Positions 28,364-36,928 of a DNA stretch of 36,928 nt are shown in pieces (the first letter of the stretch is position 1; every line of letters starts with the position of its first letter). The translations under genes were made by a program, and so were the position numbers. The notes beneath the pieces are model-generated. The model had not been told where the DNA came from. It made no database searches and saw nothing but the letters and a program-made list of their open reading frames with translations. The stretch is from an uncultured Verrucomicrobiales bacterium (GTDB taxonomy: Bacteria; Verrucomicrobiota; Verrucomicrobiia; Verrucomicrobiales; Akkermansiaceae), in contig CALGZA010000069.1 of NCBI GenBank assembly GCA_937934595.1, positions 1 through 36,928 on the forward strand, given 5' to 3'.

Positions 28364-29178
28364 TTCGCATCAGCCAAATGACCATGCACACCACAAGCCC
28401 CACATGCCCGAGACGTCTCATCAGGCTGATTATCCGCCTGCATCATAGCACTACTCACTATACCAGTAGGCACCGCTATTATTGCATATCCAGCTAAAAT
28501 CATACACGTAGTCAAAAACCTTCCAAGATCAGTAGCCACAGTTATATCACCGTAGCCCACCGTCGTAATAGAAACAATCGCATAATAAATACTAGCAGGT
28601 ATACTAGTAAACTGAGTATCAGCCTCGCGCCCCTCCACAAAATACATCAAAGTCCCAGCTATCACCGAAAACACCAAAACAGCAAAAAAGAAAACCGTAA
28701 TCTTAGCCTTAGATTTCCGCAAACCAGACGCTATCACCTGCGCACCCTTAACATGCTGAACCATCTTCAACACCCTAAATATCCTCAATAAACGCAAAAT
28801 CCGAATCACCGCAAATCCATGCGTCCCCGCAAAAACCATCGCAAGATACGTCGGCAAACAAGACAACAGATCAATCACACCAAAAAAACTAGTAGCATAC
28901 TTAATCGGCCGCCTAGATACCCACAACCTAGTCACATACTCAATCGTAAAGAAAATCGTAAAAAACCACTCAAACACATTGAGCAACGAACCATACCTCT
29001 GCTGAAAAGGCACAACCGTCTCCAGCATCACAGCCAACACACTAAAAAAAATCGCCCACAGCAAAACCACATCAAAGACCTTCCCAGACGGTGTCTCCGC
29101 CTCGAAAATAATCTCCCATACCCTCTGCTTCAAGCCATCCCTCTCACCCTCAACGCGCTCTCTTTTTTCTCTTCTCAT
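28330..29178 (-). CDS. Voltage-gated-type potassium channel with C-terminal zinc ribbon
   Basis: The 282-residue six-helix channel (counting from ATG 29178) has an S4-type helix with regularly spaced arginines (RILRLLRIFRVLK, 126-138), a pore helix and the K+ selectivity filter TTVGYGD (205-211), then S6 (CMILAGYAIIAVPTGIV). This is the Kv/KvAP architecture. The last 25 residues form a Cys4 zinc-ribbon (CGACG and CRKCG), an unusual cytoplasmic tail. TTG 29181 lies one codon upstream, but ATG is preferred. It follows the methyltransferase gene by 12 bp on the same strand. Physiological ion preference is inferred from the filter. Confidence 0.92.
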   Translation of the reverse strand: MRREKRERVEGERDGLKQRVWEIIFEAETPSGKVFDVVLLWAIFFSVLAVMLETVVPFQQRYGSLLNVFEWFFTIFFTIEYVTRLWVSRRPIKYATSFFGVIDLLSCLPTYLAMVFAGTHGFAVIRILRLLRIFRVLKMVQHVKGAQVIASGLRKSKAKITVFFFAVLVFSVIAGTLMYFVEGREADTQFTSIPASIYYAIVSITTVGYGDITVATDLGRFLTTCMILAGYAIIAVPTGIVSSAMMQADNQPDETSRACGACGVHGHLADANYCRKCGEKLD

Positions 29179-29190
29179 CAAAACTATAAA

Positions 29191-29907
29191 TCACTTTCGC
29201 CTCCAATGACTCACCTTAGAAACACCCAACTGAAATTTCCTAACATGATCCCGGATTGTAAACACCTCATCAGCATGCCTAATGCACTCAAAATCAGGCG
29301 ACAACACACCCTGAAGCCACTCCCAGCTATCCCCATCCGGGATATTCTCCTTTAAAGTAAATTCCTCAGACCACGAAAAAGGAGTAGCCAGAACCAACTC
29401 GCCACCCTGCTTTACCAAATCAGGTAAACGCCCCAAAAACTTCATCGGATCCGGTAACCTACAAACCAAATTAGCCGCATGCACACGGTCAAAACCCCTA
29501 AACCCATCCGGCAAATTCATCGCATCACCCTCAGCAAAACTCACACTCTCCCTCACAGAACCCTCTGGAACCCTCGCAGTAGCCGGAAGAAAATGAACAC
29601 CCTCCTCCTGATACTCATACCCCATCTCACCATTCTCCTGCAAATAATTAGCAGTATCGATAAACAACTTAGAAAAATCTATCCCTATCACCTTACCAGA
29701 AGTCTTACTCAAATGAAACGCTGAAGCACCAACAGCACAGCCAACATCTAAACTCAAATCAACCCGCTTCTGTGTAAAATAACTCACAGTCTGCAAAGGA
29801 AAATCCAAAGCCGCTAACTTACCAAAACTCCACGGCATGCGCTGATCATGCTCACCATAATGCATCAGTAAATAATCACTCAGCACCTTCTTCGATTCAT
29901 AATTCAT
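29191..29907 (-). CDS. Putative 4-mercaptohistidine N1-methyltransferase (OvoA C-terminal type)
   Basis: From ATG 29907, preceded by AGAGG at 8 nt, this is a 238-residue class I SAM methyltransferase. It starts NYESKKVLSDYLLMHYG, then has MPWSFGKLAALDFPLQTV, the SAM motif DVGCAVGASAFHLS, VIGIDFSK, FAEGDAMNLPD, HAANLVCRLPDPMKFLGRLPDLVKQGGELVL and a tail IRDHVRKFQLGVSKVSHWRR. These segments match the stand-alone form of the OvoA C-terminal methylase that makes ovothiol from 4-thiohistidine. No sulfoxide synthase is in the window. An in-frame hydrophobic extension from 30000 is probably not translated. Confidence 0.82.
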   Translation of the reverse strand: MNYESKKVLSDYLLMHYGEHDQRMPWSFGKLAALDFPLQTVSYFTQKRVDLSLDVGCAVGASAFHLSKTSGKVIGIDFSKLFIDTANYLQENGEMGYEYQEEGVHFLPATARVPEGSVRESVSFAEGDAMNLPDGFRGFDRVHAANLVCRLPDPMKFLGRLPDLVKQGGELVLATPFSWSEEFTLKENIPDGDSWEWLQGVLSPDFECIRHADEVFTIRDHVRKFQLGVSKVSHWRRK

Positions 29908-30196
29908 AAACCAATCCTCTCTAACTGAACCCCAAAACTCAAGCTCAATTAATCCCCCAACATAAACCAACACACAAACTACCACAATACGCTCAAACAA
30001 AACACCAACCGCCCACTTTCGCTCATCTAGAAATCAAATTCTCCCCAAAAAAATGATACCAATCTTGCTAAAAAAACTAACATCAATTCATAAAGAAAAA
30101 TATACTACAAACAACCTGAAACACAATCAAAAGCAACAATCAACACTTGCTAAAAAACCTCAACCCTATACACCACAAGCCATCAACATCAAAACC

Positions 30197-30249
30197 ACTA
30201 CCTTACGACTAGCAACCAGCTTAAGATGTGACATCACATCAAAGGTAGT
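30197..30249. promoter_or_regulatory. Nested dyads in the 29908-30319 intergenic region
   Basis: GATGTGACATCACATC (30225-30240) is a perfect 16-bp inverted repeat with a 2-nt centre. It lies within an outer ACTACCTT (30197-30204) / AAGGTAGT (30242-30249) pair. It could be an operator or fold as a hairpin. No T-run follows. The remainder of this 412-bp gap, between the methyltransferase start and the next gene, shows no supported gene. Confidence 0.45.
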
Positions 30250-30319
30250 GATCTAATACTGTTCACTTAAAAATCACATACTCAGATTCATTATAATATT
30301 TTTTCTCTGTTTTACCTGT

Positions 30320-30670
30320 TTGAGTTTTTCAAACACCAACGAAAAAAATCATATAGCAACGCTCCAAAAACAAGTTGAGCATTTAGAAGCAAGGCAAAAG
30401 GTTTTAGAAAGTGAAATGGAGAAAGATGATTTTTTGCGTCAAGAAAAAGAGAGAAATCATGCAAAGAAATTCACAACAAAACTTAATCAACCAGGATTAA
30501 TCTTACTTCTCAGTGCTGCGTTTTGCTCACTATGGGCTCAATATACACAAAGATCATCAATCCTCTGGTTTGCCCTCGGCTTTTTCTTAGCTCCCATTAC
30601 TATTATCGTATTACTGTATAAAAGTTCTAACGATCTCAATAACGGCAAGATGAAACCCTGGGACCAATAG
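30320..30670 (+). CDS. Small coiled-coil membrane protein of unknown function, start uncertain
   Basis: I do not recognise the family. The 116-residue reading from TTG 30320 has an N-terminal coiled coil (HIATLQKQVEHLEARQKVLESEMEK) and two hydrophobic helices near 58-72 and 80-100. Upstream in the same frame, from 30257, there is a typical signal-peptide-like run (NHILRFIIIFFLCFTCLSFS) but no ATG, GTG or TTG start before it. The real N-terminus may thus use a rare start such as ATT, or the gene may have lost its start. Unlike its neighbours it is G-rich on the plus strand (30421-30480: 11 G, 7 C). Repeat copy 4 starts 45 bp after the stop. Confidence 0.55.
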   Translation: MSFSNTNEKNHIATLQKQVEHLEARQKVLESEMEKDDFLRQEKERNHAKKFTTKLNQPGLILLLSAAFCSLWAQYTQRSSILWFALGFFLAPITIIVLLYKSSNDLNNGKMKPWDQ

Positions 30671-30714
30671 GCAACAAACCAATAAAATCAGTGAATAAAT
30701 AAGCTAACAGGTTC

Positions 30715-30858
30715 TAATACCATTCAAACTGTTAGAATGGATTGATAGCACAACAAGATAGCAAGAGTAGCCAGGCAAGAGGAAAGCGCATAGTAGACTA
30801 TACAACTGACGAATAACGAAGCTAATCTTGATATATTGTTTTGCACTTCAACAAATCA
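30715..30858 (+). repeat. Inverted-repeat element, copy 4 (right end missing)
   Basis: This copy matches the other three from the left terminus (TAATACCATTCAAACTGTTAG) through the internal arms to TTGCACTTCAACAAATCA, then similarity stops, so about 67 bp including the right terminus are absent. It lies between the small membrane-protein gene and the M42 peptidase gene. Truncation implies it can no longer be mobilised and that a complete palindrome is not essential for persistence. Confidence 0.88.
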
Positions 30859-30939
30859 TAAAAAACTTTCACATTTCGCTTGAATCACCCCACTCACCCT
30901 TCAACCTCCTCCACCTAAACTAACAACTAAATAATCATT

Positions 30940-32166
30940 ATGGCTACTAAGAAAACTAAACCTGTATGGGAAAAATCCATGCCCGAAAAACAATTCCAAT
31001 GGATGAAAGAAATAATCGCAGCTCCCAGCCCAATAGGACTAGAAGCAGCCATGTCATACGGAGTACTAAAACCATTCTTTGAAGATATAAAACCTAAATC
31101 CTGGGCCATCCACCAGTTCAAAGGAAACGCAGGTATAGTCCTAGACTCCCACCCAGGTGAAGATGACCGCACATCCGTTATGATTATCGGACACGCTGAT
31201 AAAATCCGCCTCCAAGTCCGCAGCATCGGAAGCGATGGAAAAATCTGGGTGAATAGCGACTCATTCCTCCCCTGCACACTCATCGGACACGAAGTCAAAC
31301 TCTTCTCTCAAGACCCTAAAAAACCAGGTAAATACAGACTCATCCAAGGCGGAACCATAGAAGCTCTCGGCGCCATCCACTTCTCAGAACCAGGACAACG
31401 CACAGGCGACAAAGGCATTAAACCTACACAGCTATACCTAGAACTCCAAATGCACGGTGAAAAATGTAAGGAAAAAATTGAAAAACTCGGCATCCGTGCA
31501 GGTGACCCCATCATTCTAGACAGACCCATCCGTAAAGGATTCACTAAAGATACATACTACGGCGCATACCTAGACAACGGTCTCGGCTGCTTCATGGTAG
31601 CAGAACTAGCTCGCATCTTTGCCAAAAAACCACTCAAAAATATCCGCATCCTCTACACCATCGCCACTCACGAAGAAATCGGCAGATTCGGAGCCACCGC
31701 CATCGCAGGTGAAATGAAACCAGACATCCTCATCGGCGCAGACGTAAATCATGACTATGATGCAGCTCCAGGACTCGGTGCTAAAAAAATGAACCCGCTC
31801 ACAATGGGTAAAGGATTCTCCATCACCGGAGGATCCATCACCAGTGACTACATCTCATCACTCATAGAAAAAGCATGCCAAGCAAATGAAATCCCATACC
31901 AAATGGACATGTCAGGAAGAGACACCGGCACAGACGCCATGGCCGCAGCTCTCGCTGGTTTCGATAGCGCAGCCATCTCAGTCGGATTCCCTATCCGTAA
32001 CATGCACACCATCTCAGAAACAGGACACACATTGGATATCCTCGCAGCCATCGCAGGCATGGAAGCCACATTCCTAGAACTCGATAAAATGAACCGTAAC
32101 AAAGGCATCTCACGTGACGACCTCAAAAATAATCACGCCAGACTTGATAACGTTTCAACTCTCTAA
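30940..32166 (+). CDS. M42-family metallo-aminopeptidase
   Basis: The 408-residue protein has the M42 (tetrahedral aminopeptidase/glutamyl aminopeptidase) pattern: PSPIGLEAAM near the N-terminus, metal ligand H85 in IIGHADKI, bridging D212 in AYLDNGLG, catalytic E245 and metal-ligand E246 in THEEIG, D268 in GADVNHD, and H355 in RNMHTISET. A PDZ-like insert lies at about 90-205. The family trims short peptides in the cytoplasm. It carries its own strong terminator 27 bp downstream and is preceded by repeat copy 4. No Shine-Dalgarno is visible. Confidence 0.88.
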   Translation: MATKKTKPVWEKSMPEKQFQWMKEIIAAPSPIGLEAAMSYGVLKPFFEDIKPKSWAIHQFKGNAGIVLDSHPGEDDRTSVMIIGHADKIRLQVRSIGSDGKIWVNSDSFLPCTLIGHEVKLFSQDPKKPGKYRLIQGGTIEALGAIHFSEPGQRTGDKGIKPTQLYLELQMHGEKCKEKIEKLGIRAGDPIILDRPIRKGFTKDTYYGAYLDNGLGCFMVAELARIFAKKPLKNIRILYTIATHEEIGRFGATAIAGEMKPDILIGADVNHDYDAAPGLGAKKMNPLTMGKGFSITGGSITSDYISSLIEKACQANEIPYQMDMSGRDTGTDAMAAALAGFDSAAISVGFPIRNMHTISETGHTLDILAAIAGMEATFLELDKMNRNKGISRDDLKNNHARLDNVSTL

Positions 32167-32192
32167 CACAGATAAATAATTAAAATCATCAC

Positions 32193-32247
32193 AGACTAAG
32201 CATAACACGTCTAATCAAATCGTTGTTGTGCTTAGTCTTTTTTGTTT
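32193..32247 (+). terminator. Rho-independent terminator after the M42 peptidase gene
   Basis: AGACTAAGCATAACA (32193-32207) pairs with TGTTGTGCTTAGTCT (32224-32238) with one mismatch over 15 bp, with a 16-nt loop and then a T-rich run (32239-32247). It is by far the clearest terminator in the window. Confidence 0.9.
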
Positions 32248-32338
32248 GCTAGCCTCCACCTAATAAATAAAATCACATCAAACAAAAATTACATCATCCC
32301 CATATCAGCGAACTAACAGTCATCCAACTCAAGACAAC

Positions 32339-34294
32339 ATGAAAAAAAAAGCCACTAAATCACCCAAGATTAACGAAAATACTGAGCTGAAGCCATCAAA
32401 AGAATTTTCTAAAAATGCTCGCGTCAAAAGCATGGCTCAATACAAAAGGATGTACAAAGAATCCATCGAAAAACCAAACACCTTCTGGGCTCGCGAAGCC
32501 AAAGACCTAAAATGGCAAAAAAAATGGGACTCCGTTCTACAATGGAAAGCACCAAACGCAAAGTGGTTCAGTGGCGCTAAACTTAACGTCTGTGAAAACT
32601 GCGTTGACAGACACGTCGAAGAAGGAAGAGGAAACAAAGCAGCCATCATCTGGGAAGGAGAACCCGGAGACAAACGTGTCATCACCTACCGTCAACTCCT
32701 ACGTGACGTCTCAAGATTCGCTAACGCACTAACAGCTCAAGGAATCAAAGCAAAAGACAGCGTCCTCATCTACATGCCTATGACTCCCGAGGCCACTATT
32801 GCCATGCTAGCATGCGCCAGAATCGGTGCCGTGCACTCAGTTGTATTCGGAGGATTCTCAGCTGAATCCATCAAAGACAGACTCGATGACTCAAAAGCCG
32901 TTGCTGTCATCACATGCGATGCCGGATGGCGCAGAGGATCCACAGTACCACTCAAAGAAAATGTAGACAACGCACTCAAAGGAAACAAAACAGTCAAAAC
33001 CGTTATCGTCCAAAAACGTATCGGAAACGAAGTCAAAATGAAGCGTGGACGTGATAAATGGTGGGATGATGTTACCAAAGACATGCCCGCCACACACAAA
33101 CCAAAAGGATTTAACGCAGAACACCCACTATTCATCCTCTACACTTCAGGATCCACAGGAAAACCAAAAGGCATCCTACACACTTCCGCTGGATACATGG
33201 TAGGCACATACACCACCTCAAAATACATCTTCGACATGAAAGAAGATGACGTCTACTGGTGCACAGCAGACGTCGGCTGGATCACTGGCCACTCATACAT
33301 CACATACGGCCCACTCCTCAACGGCGTAACACAGATCATGTACGAAGGCGCTCCTAACTACCCAGACTGGGACCGCTTCTGGAACATCATAGAAGAATAC
33401 GGAGTATCCATATTCTATACCGCGCCCACAGCCATCCGCGCATTCATTAAAGCAGGTGACCAACACGTAGATAAACATGACCTCTCATCACTCAGACTTC
33501 TTGGCACCGTCGGTGAACCAATAAACCCAGCTGCTTGGCTCTGGTACCATGAAAAAATCGGGGGCGGCAGATGCCCTATCGTAGACACATGGTGGCAAAC
33601 AGAAACAGGCGCAGCCATGATATCTCCTCTCCCAGGTTGCACACCCATCAAACCAGGAACAGCTACCCTACCATTCTTCGGTGTCGATGTCGCCATACTC
33701 GATGAAAACGGCAACGAGTGCAAACCAAACACTCCAGGAAAACTAGTCATCAAAAAACCCTGGCCATCCATGCTCAGAAATATCTACGGTGACAAAAAAC
33801 GCTACAAAGACACATACTGGAGTGACTACAAAGGATACTACACAGCCGGTGACGGAGCACTCAAAGACAAAAAAGGGAACATCTACATCGTCGGCAGACT
33901 AGATGATGTCCTAAACGTCTCAGGACACAGACTCGGAACCGCAGAAATCGAAAGCTCACTCGTAGCCCACAAATCAGTCGCTGAAGCAGCCGTCGTAGCC
34001 AAACCACACGAAGTCAAAGGAGAAGCCATCGTCTGCTTCGTTACCCTCAAAACAAACATCACTCCATCACCCGCTCTTAAAACCGAACTCAGAAACCACG
34101 TAGGTAAAATCATCGGAGCCATTGCCAAACCAGACAGCATCCACTTCGCCCCCGCTCTCCCTAAAACACGATCAGGAAAAATCATGCGCAGACTTCTCAA
34201 AGAACTCGTCAAAACCGGAAATGTCACAGGCAACATCACCACTCTCGAAGACCCAAACGTCATCGAACAACTCAAAAATATCATCAAAGAATAA
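32339..34294 (+). CDS. acs: Acetyl-CoA synthetase (AMP-forming)
   Basis: Acs activates acetate to acetyl-AMP and then acetyl-CoA. The 651-residue protein has family-typical length, with [31 protein letters not shown], the phosphate loop [11 protein letters not shown] (268-278), [37 protein letters not shown] and the C-terminal [12 protein letters not shown] motif. K614 there is the lysine acetylated by Pat/AcuA-type enzymes in other bacteria, so post-translational control is possible. The N-terminal 20 residues are a lysine-rich extension. It is preceded by a terminator, so it has its own promoter, and followed after 6 bp by a coiled-coil gene. No Shine-Dalgarno is visible. Confidence 0.97.
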   Translation: MKKKATKSPKINENTELKPSKEFSKNARVKSMAQYKRMYKESIEKPNTFWAREAKDLKWQKKWDSVLQWKAPNAKWFSGAKLNVCENCVDRHVEEGRGNKAAIIWEGEPGDKRVITYRQLLRDVSRFANALTAQGIKAKDSVLIYMPMTPEATIAMLACARIGAVHSVVFGGFSAESIKDRLDDSKAVAVITCDAGWRRGSTVPLKENVDNALKGNKTVKTVIVQKRIGNEVKMKRGRDKWWDDVTKDMPATHKPKGFNAEHPLFILYTSGSTGKPKGILHTSAGYMVGTYTTSKYIFDMKEDDVYWCTADVGWITGHSYITYGPLLNGVTQIMYEGAPNYPDWDRFWNIIEEYGVSIFYTAPTAIRAFIKAGDQHVDKHDLSSLRLLGTVGEPINPAAWLWYHEKIGGGRCPIVDTWWQTETGAAMISPLPGCTPIKPGTATLPFFGVDVAILDENGNECKPNTPGKLVIKKPWPSMLRNIYGDKKRYKDTYWSDYKGYYTAGDGALKDKKGNIYIVGRLDDVLNVSGHRLGTAEIESSLVAHKSVAEAAVVAKPHEVKGEAIVCFVTLKTNITPSPALKTELRNHVGKIIGAIAKPDSIHFAPALPKTRSGKIMRRLLKELVKTGNVTGNITTLEDPNVIEQLKNIIKE

Positions 34295-34300
34295 TACACC

Positions 34301-35155
34301 ATGACGAAACGACAGTTCATCATAGCCTCCCTCCTAAAAAAAATAGGAATCCAGAGAAAACAAAAACGCCTGCTAGCCGCAGCAGATGAACTCCACCTGC
34401 TCAAACAAGCCGGCATCGTTCTCGGCCGTAATGTCTGGCAAAATCTCGAAAATATTGAATATTACAAAGTCAACTACTGGAGCATCGACAAAATCCAACA
34501 AGAAATCAATGTCTACGACCAAAAAATCAAAGACATCGAAGAAGAAATTCAAAACATCAAAAAACAACAAAAAATCAACTACAACCAAGTCGAAAAATCA
34601 GACCCAATAGTAGAACAACAATACAAAGAACAAAAAACACTAGTTGATGAAATAACTACCGAAATAAAAGCAATCAGCAACGAAGCCACATACATCAAAA
34701 GAAGCTTCGACGGAGCCATGGCTAAACTCAAAGCCATGACCGAAAATGATAATATCAACCAAGAACAAGAAAACATCGAACAACTAAAAACCAAATTCCT
34801 AGAACTCAAAAATAGAAAACACGAAGCTGACCAAAACCTCGCTAAAGAATCTGCTACCCTCAAACAATTATCTACTCAACTAAGTAAATCAAAAAAAACA
34901 TACAAAGACATCTCCGCTGATAACCACGATGTCATGGCGAAAGCCAACCAATCACTCAATACCTATAAATCCAAAATAGGACACCTCGAAAACGAAGCAT
35001 CTAACCACTACTTCGAAATCGGAGAAAACATCAGCGTTGACTGCTTCATAGATAATGACTGCCGCATAGCAGTTAAACAACAATTCAAACTCTGTAAAAT
35101 AATCAGAGCACTCAAAAAATCAATCGACTACAACAGCATCCTAGCCGACAGATAA
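34301..35155 (+). CDS. Coiled-coil protein of unknown function
   Basis: I do not recognise a family. The 284-residue protein has a basic N-terminus (KKIGIQRKQKRL), then almost continuous coiled coil from about 63 to 230, rich in Lys, Glu, Gln and Asn with heptad-like spacing. It ends in a compact segment with two cysteines near YFEIGENISVDCFIDNDCRIAVKQQFKLC. There is no signal peptide or membrane helix. The start is 6 bp after the acs stop, so it is almost certainly cotranscribed and perhaps translationally coupled with acs. High Lys/Asn content fits the strand bias. It is probably a structural or scaffolding cytoplasmic protein. Confidence 0.75.
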   Translation: MTKRQFIIASLLKKIGIQRKQKRLLAAADELHLLKQAGIVLGRNVWQNLENIEYYKVNYWSIDKIQQEINVYDQKIKDIEEEIQNIKKQQKINYNQVEKSDPIVEQQYKEQKTLVDEITTEIKAISNEATYIKRSFDGAMAKLKAMTENDNINQEQENIEQLKTKFLELKNRKHEADQNLAKESATLKQLSTQLSKSKKTYKDISADNHDVMAKANQSLNTYKSKIGHLENEASNHYFEIGENISVDCFIDNDCRIAVKQQFKLCKIIRALKKSIDYNSILADR

Positions 35156-35320
35156 TTGCACAGTAGCTGTAAATTTCAAATCATCTGATAAATTAGAGGC
35201 GCAACCTGTCAGACCAAGTCACGCTCTTTACAACTAAAACAGCGGTAGACTATCGGCTATTGACTAGCCCCCTCATCAAACTGAACCTGCGGTTCTACCG
35301 CATCTAGCTTTCCGAAGTAG

Positions 35321-36865
35321 TTCTTCAACTTACTTTCGAGTTCACCTAGCCCAGAAGAGCAATTTTCGGAAGTAGATATCGCCTCCCTACAACAAATAAA
35401 ACCCCGCTCTGTAGGGGCTGAACACGCCTCACTAGAAGCCCTCAATAAACTTGAACTCACAGAAATCCTCCAAGAAGCAGGCTTCAGTCAACGCCAAACA
35501 AAAGAAGCACTCGCCAACATCATAGGCCGCATGTGCGCCCCACGGAGTGAACGAGCAACAGCTCAATGGCTCAAGTCAAAAAGTGCTCTTGGTGAACTAC
35601 TTGAATACAACTTCTCAGCCATGCCTCTCATGCAACTCTACCGAGCCTCTGACCGGCTATTAGCCAAGAAAAGCATGATCGAAGACAAACTCTTCAGCCG
35701 AGTCCAAGACCTCTTCGAGCTATCCTCCACCATCACCCTCTACGACCTCACCAATACCTATATGGAAGGCGAAGCCATGGCGAAAAATCCGAAAGCAAAA
35801 CGAGGAAGATCCAAAGAAAAACGTAGTGATAGCCCACTCATCACCCTTGGAGCAGCGCTCGATCCCAGCGGGTTCCTCAAACGGACAGAGATCTTTGAAG
35901 GCAACGTCAATGAGGCCTCCACACTACCCAAAATCCTCGAGCAACTCCAAGCCAGTAAAAACGCAACAATCATTATGGACGCAGGCATTGCCAGTGAAGA
36001 GAATCTCCAATGGTTACTAGAAAACAACTACAACTACCTCGTTGTTAGCCGAGAAAGGAAACGCAGTATGGACAAGGAAAAAGCCATCACCATCCAATCC
36101 GCAGGCAACCAAAACATTCATCTACACCGTCAACTCAGAAGCCACGAGGAAGAAATTAAAATAGCCTGTTGGTCAGAACAGCGAGAAGCAAAAGAAAAAG
36201 GCATCATTAGCACCAAGAAAACCGCATTTGAATCGGCCCTCAACAACATCAAAGAAGGACTGCAGAAACCACGAACCACCAAAAAACAAGGATCCCTCAA
36301 CCAGCGCATTGGACGGCTCAAAGAAAAATACAAAACCGTCTCCGGCCACTACCACATCGACCTAGAATTAGACGAAAGCAAAACCATAGTCACTGAGCTA
36401 CACTGGAAATACCAACCAAAGCAAGAAAGTAAAGCCACCGATCCGGACGTATACACACTACGCACTACACACAAAGACTGGGGAGACGAAAAAATTTGGC
36501 GCACCTACACCATGCTCAACGATCTCGAATCCGTCTTTCGGAGTCTCAAGTACGATCTCGGCATGCGTCCCATCTATCACCGTCAAGAAGGCCGCTGTGA
36601 TGGGCATATATTTATCACCGTCCTCGCCTATCAAGCCGTGCAAGTCATACGTCGCCAACTCAAAGAACACGGCATCAATAGTAGTTGGACTAGCCTTCGA
36701 GAAATCCTCAATCAGCAACACCGCATCACCGCAACCTTTAAACAACGAAACGGAAAAACCCTCCACATTCGACAATCCACAAAGCAAGAAGAAGAGCTAA
36801 GTCATATCTACAAAACGCTCAATATAACCAGTAGCCCAGGAGGGCTTCAAAAAGTGGTAAATTAA
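35321..36865 (+). pseudogene. IS1634-type transposase, N-terminus missing
   Basis: The open frame begins after a TAG at 35318 with no start codon for its first part. Its reading (EVDIASLQQIKPRSVGAEHASLEAL) already matches the interior of IS1634/IS4-superfamily transposases, so about the first 95 residues are absent. The first ATG is at 35531. Counted from it, catalytic residues are D72 (YDLTNTYMEG), D150 (IIMDAGIASEEN) and E333 (NDLESVFRSLKYDLGMRPIYHR), all intact. The catalytic core is complete but the N-terminal DNA-binding part and left IS end are lost, so it is probably inactive. Use of the internal ATG cannot be excluded. Confidence 0.85.
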
Positions 36866-36928
36866 CAAAAAATCACAAAATGTAGTGCCAGACGAACAAT
36901 AAAAACCTCTTAACTCCTTAACAGTTAG
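35321..36928 (+). mobile_element. 5'-truncated IS1634-family insertion sequence
   Basis: The element comprises the broken transposase gene and a 3' non-coding tail after 36865 (AAATGTAGTGCCAGACGAAC and onward) that resembles the right-end region of IS1634-type elements. No complementary left terminus is found between 35156 and 35321. The window ends inside or close to the right terminus, so target duplications cannot be examined. Confidence 0.75.

Noticed and set aside
29908-30000. Hydrophobic N-terminal extension of the methyltransferase
   Set aside because: The ATG at 29907 has a good ribosome site and coincides with the family start (NYES). The extension is not expected in a cytoplasmic methylase.
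30053-30256. 67-residue plus-strand open frame
   Set aside because: Composition reflects the A/C-rich strand. No ribosome site, domain or conserved pattern, and it overlaps the dyad region.
35257-35460. 67-residue minus-strand open frame at the IS boundary
   Set aside because: Its first half is antisense to the transposase. The tail (ELESKLKNYFGKLDAVEP) looks protein-like but is too short to support.
36900-36928. Fifth copy of the 211-bp element at the window end (TTAACAGTTAG)
   Set aside because: Only about 11 bases resemble the element terminus and the context fits the IS right end better.

Overview
The window most likely comes from a member of the Verrucomicrobiota, probably a free-living polysaccharide-degrading lineage. 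The evidence is the gene content: a GreA with a very long N-terminal extension, a secreted sialate-O-acetylesterase-like enzyme with a Ca-binding spacer and Verrucomicrobia-type C-terminus, a secreted GH20 hexosaminidase, an AsmA-like giant, and an ftsB-eno-greA cluster. This taxonomic call rests on recognising protein styles, not on a marker gene. No rRNA, tRNA, CRISPR array or replication origin was seen.

Layout. 1-384: an intergenic end holding repeat copy 1. 385-7471 (minus): a tightly packed six-gene operon, in transcription order RDD membrane protein, SpoIIM/DUF95 membrane protein, DUF4129 membrane protein with a poly-Ser tract, DUF4350 lipoprotein, MoxR AAA+ ATPase, DUF58 protein. Genes overlap or lie within 4 bp of each other, so it probably encodes one membrane-associated MoxR machine. 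7602-11587 (plus): lipB, coaD, a second MoxR ATPase without partners, and the secreted esterase. 11629-11839: repeat copy 2. 11946-15104 (plus): AsmA-like protein. 15137-17761 (minus): CPxCG zinc-ribbon miniprotein and HerA-like ATPase. 17933-19867 (plus): PhoB/PhoR-type two-component system. 19994-21514 (plus): GH20 enzyme followed by repeat copy 3. 22023-25560 (minus): ftsB-like, eno, greA-like. 25874-27529 (minus): thiG and an SMP-30/gluconolactonase-like protein, the latter divergent from a PAS-AraC regulator (27602-28363). 28330-29907 (minus): voltage-gated-type K+ channel with a zinc-ribbon tail, and an ovothiol-type methyltransferase. 30320-30858: small membrane protein with a doubtful start, then truncated repeat copy 4. 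30940-35155 (plus): M42 aminopeptidase with a strong terminator, acetyl-CoA synthetase, and a coiled-coil protein. 35321-36928: a 5'-truncated IS1634-type element running off the window.

Two window-wide signals stand out. (1) A 211-bp element with about 34-bp terminal inverted repeats occurs four times (three full, one truncated), always in the same orientation and always just 3' of a gene. (2) The plus strand is strongly C-rich and G-poor whichever strand is coding. Plus-strand genes therefore lack visible Shine-Dalgarno motifs, while many minus-strand genes have good ones, and protein composition shifts accordingly. The GH20 gene, the small membrane-protein gene and the repeats break this skew and look like later arrivals.
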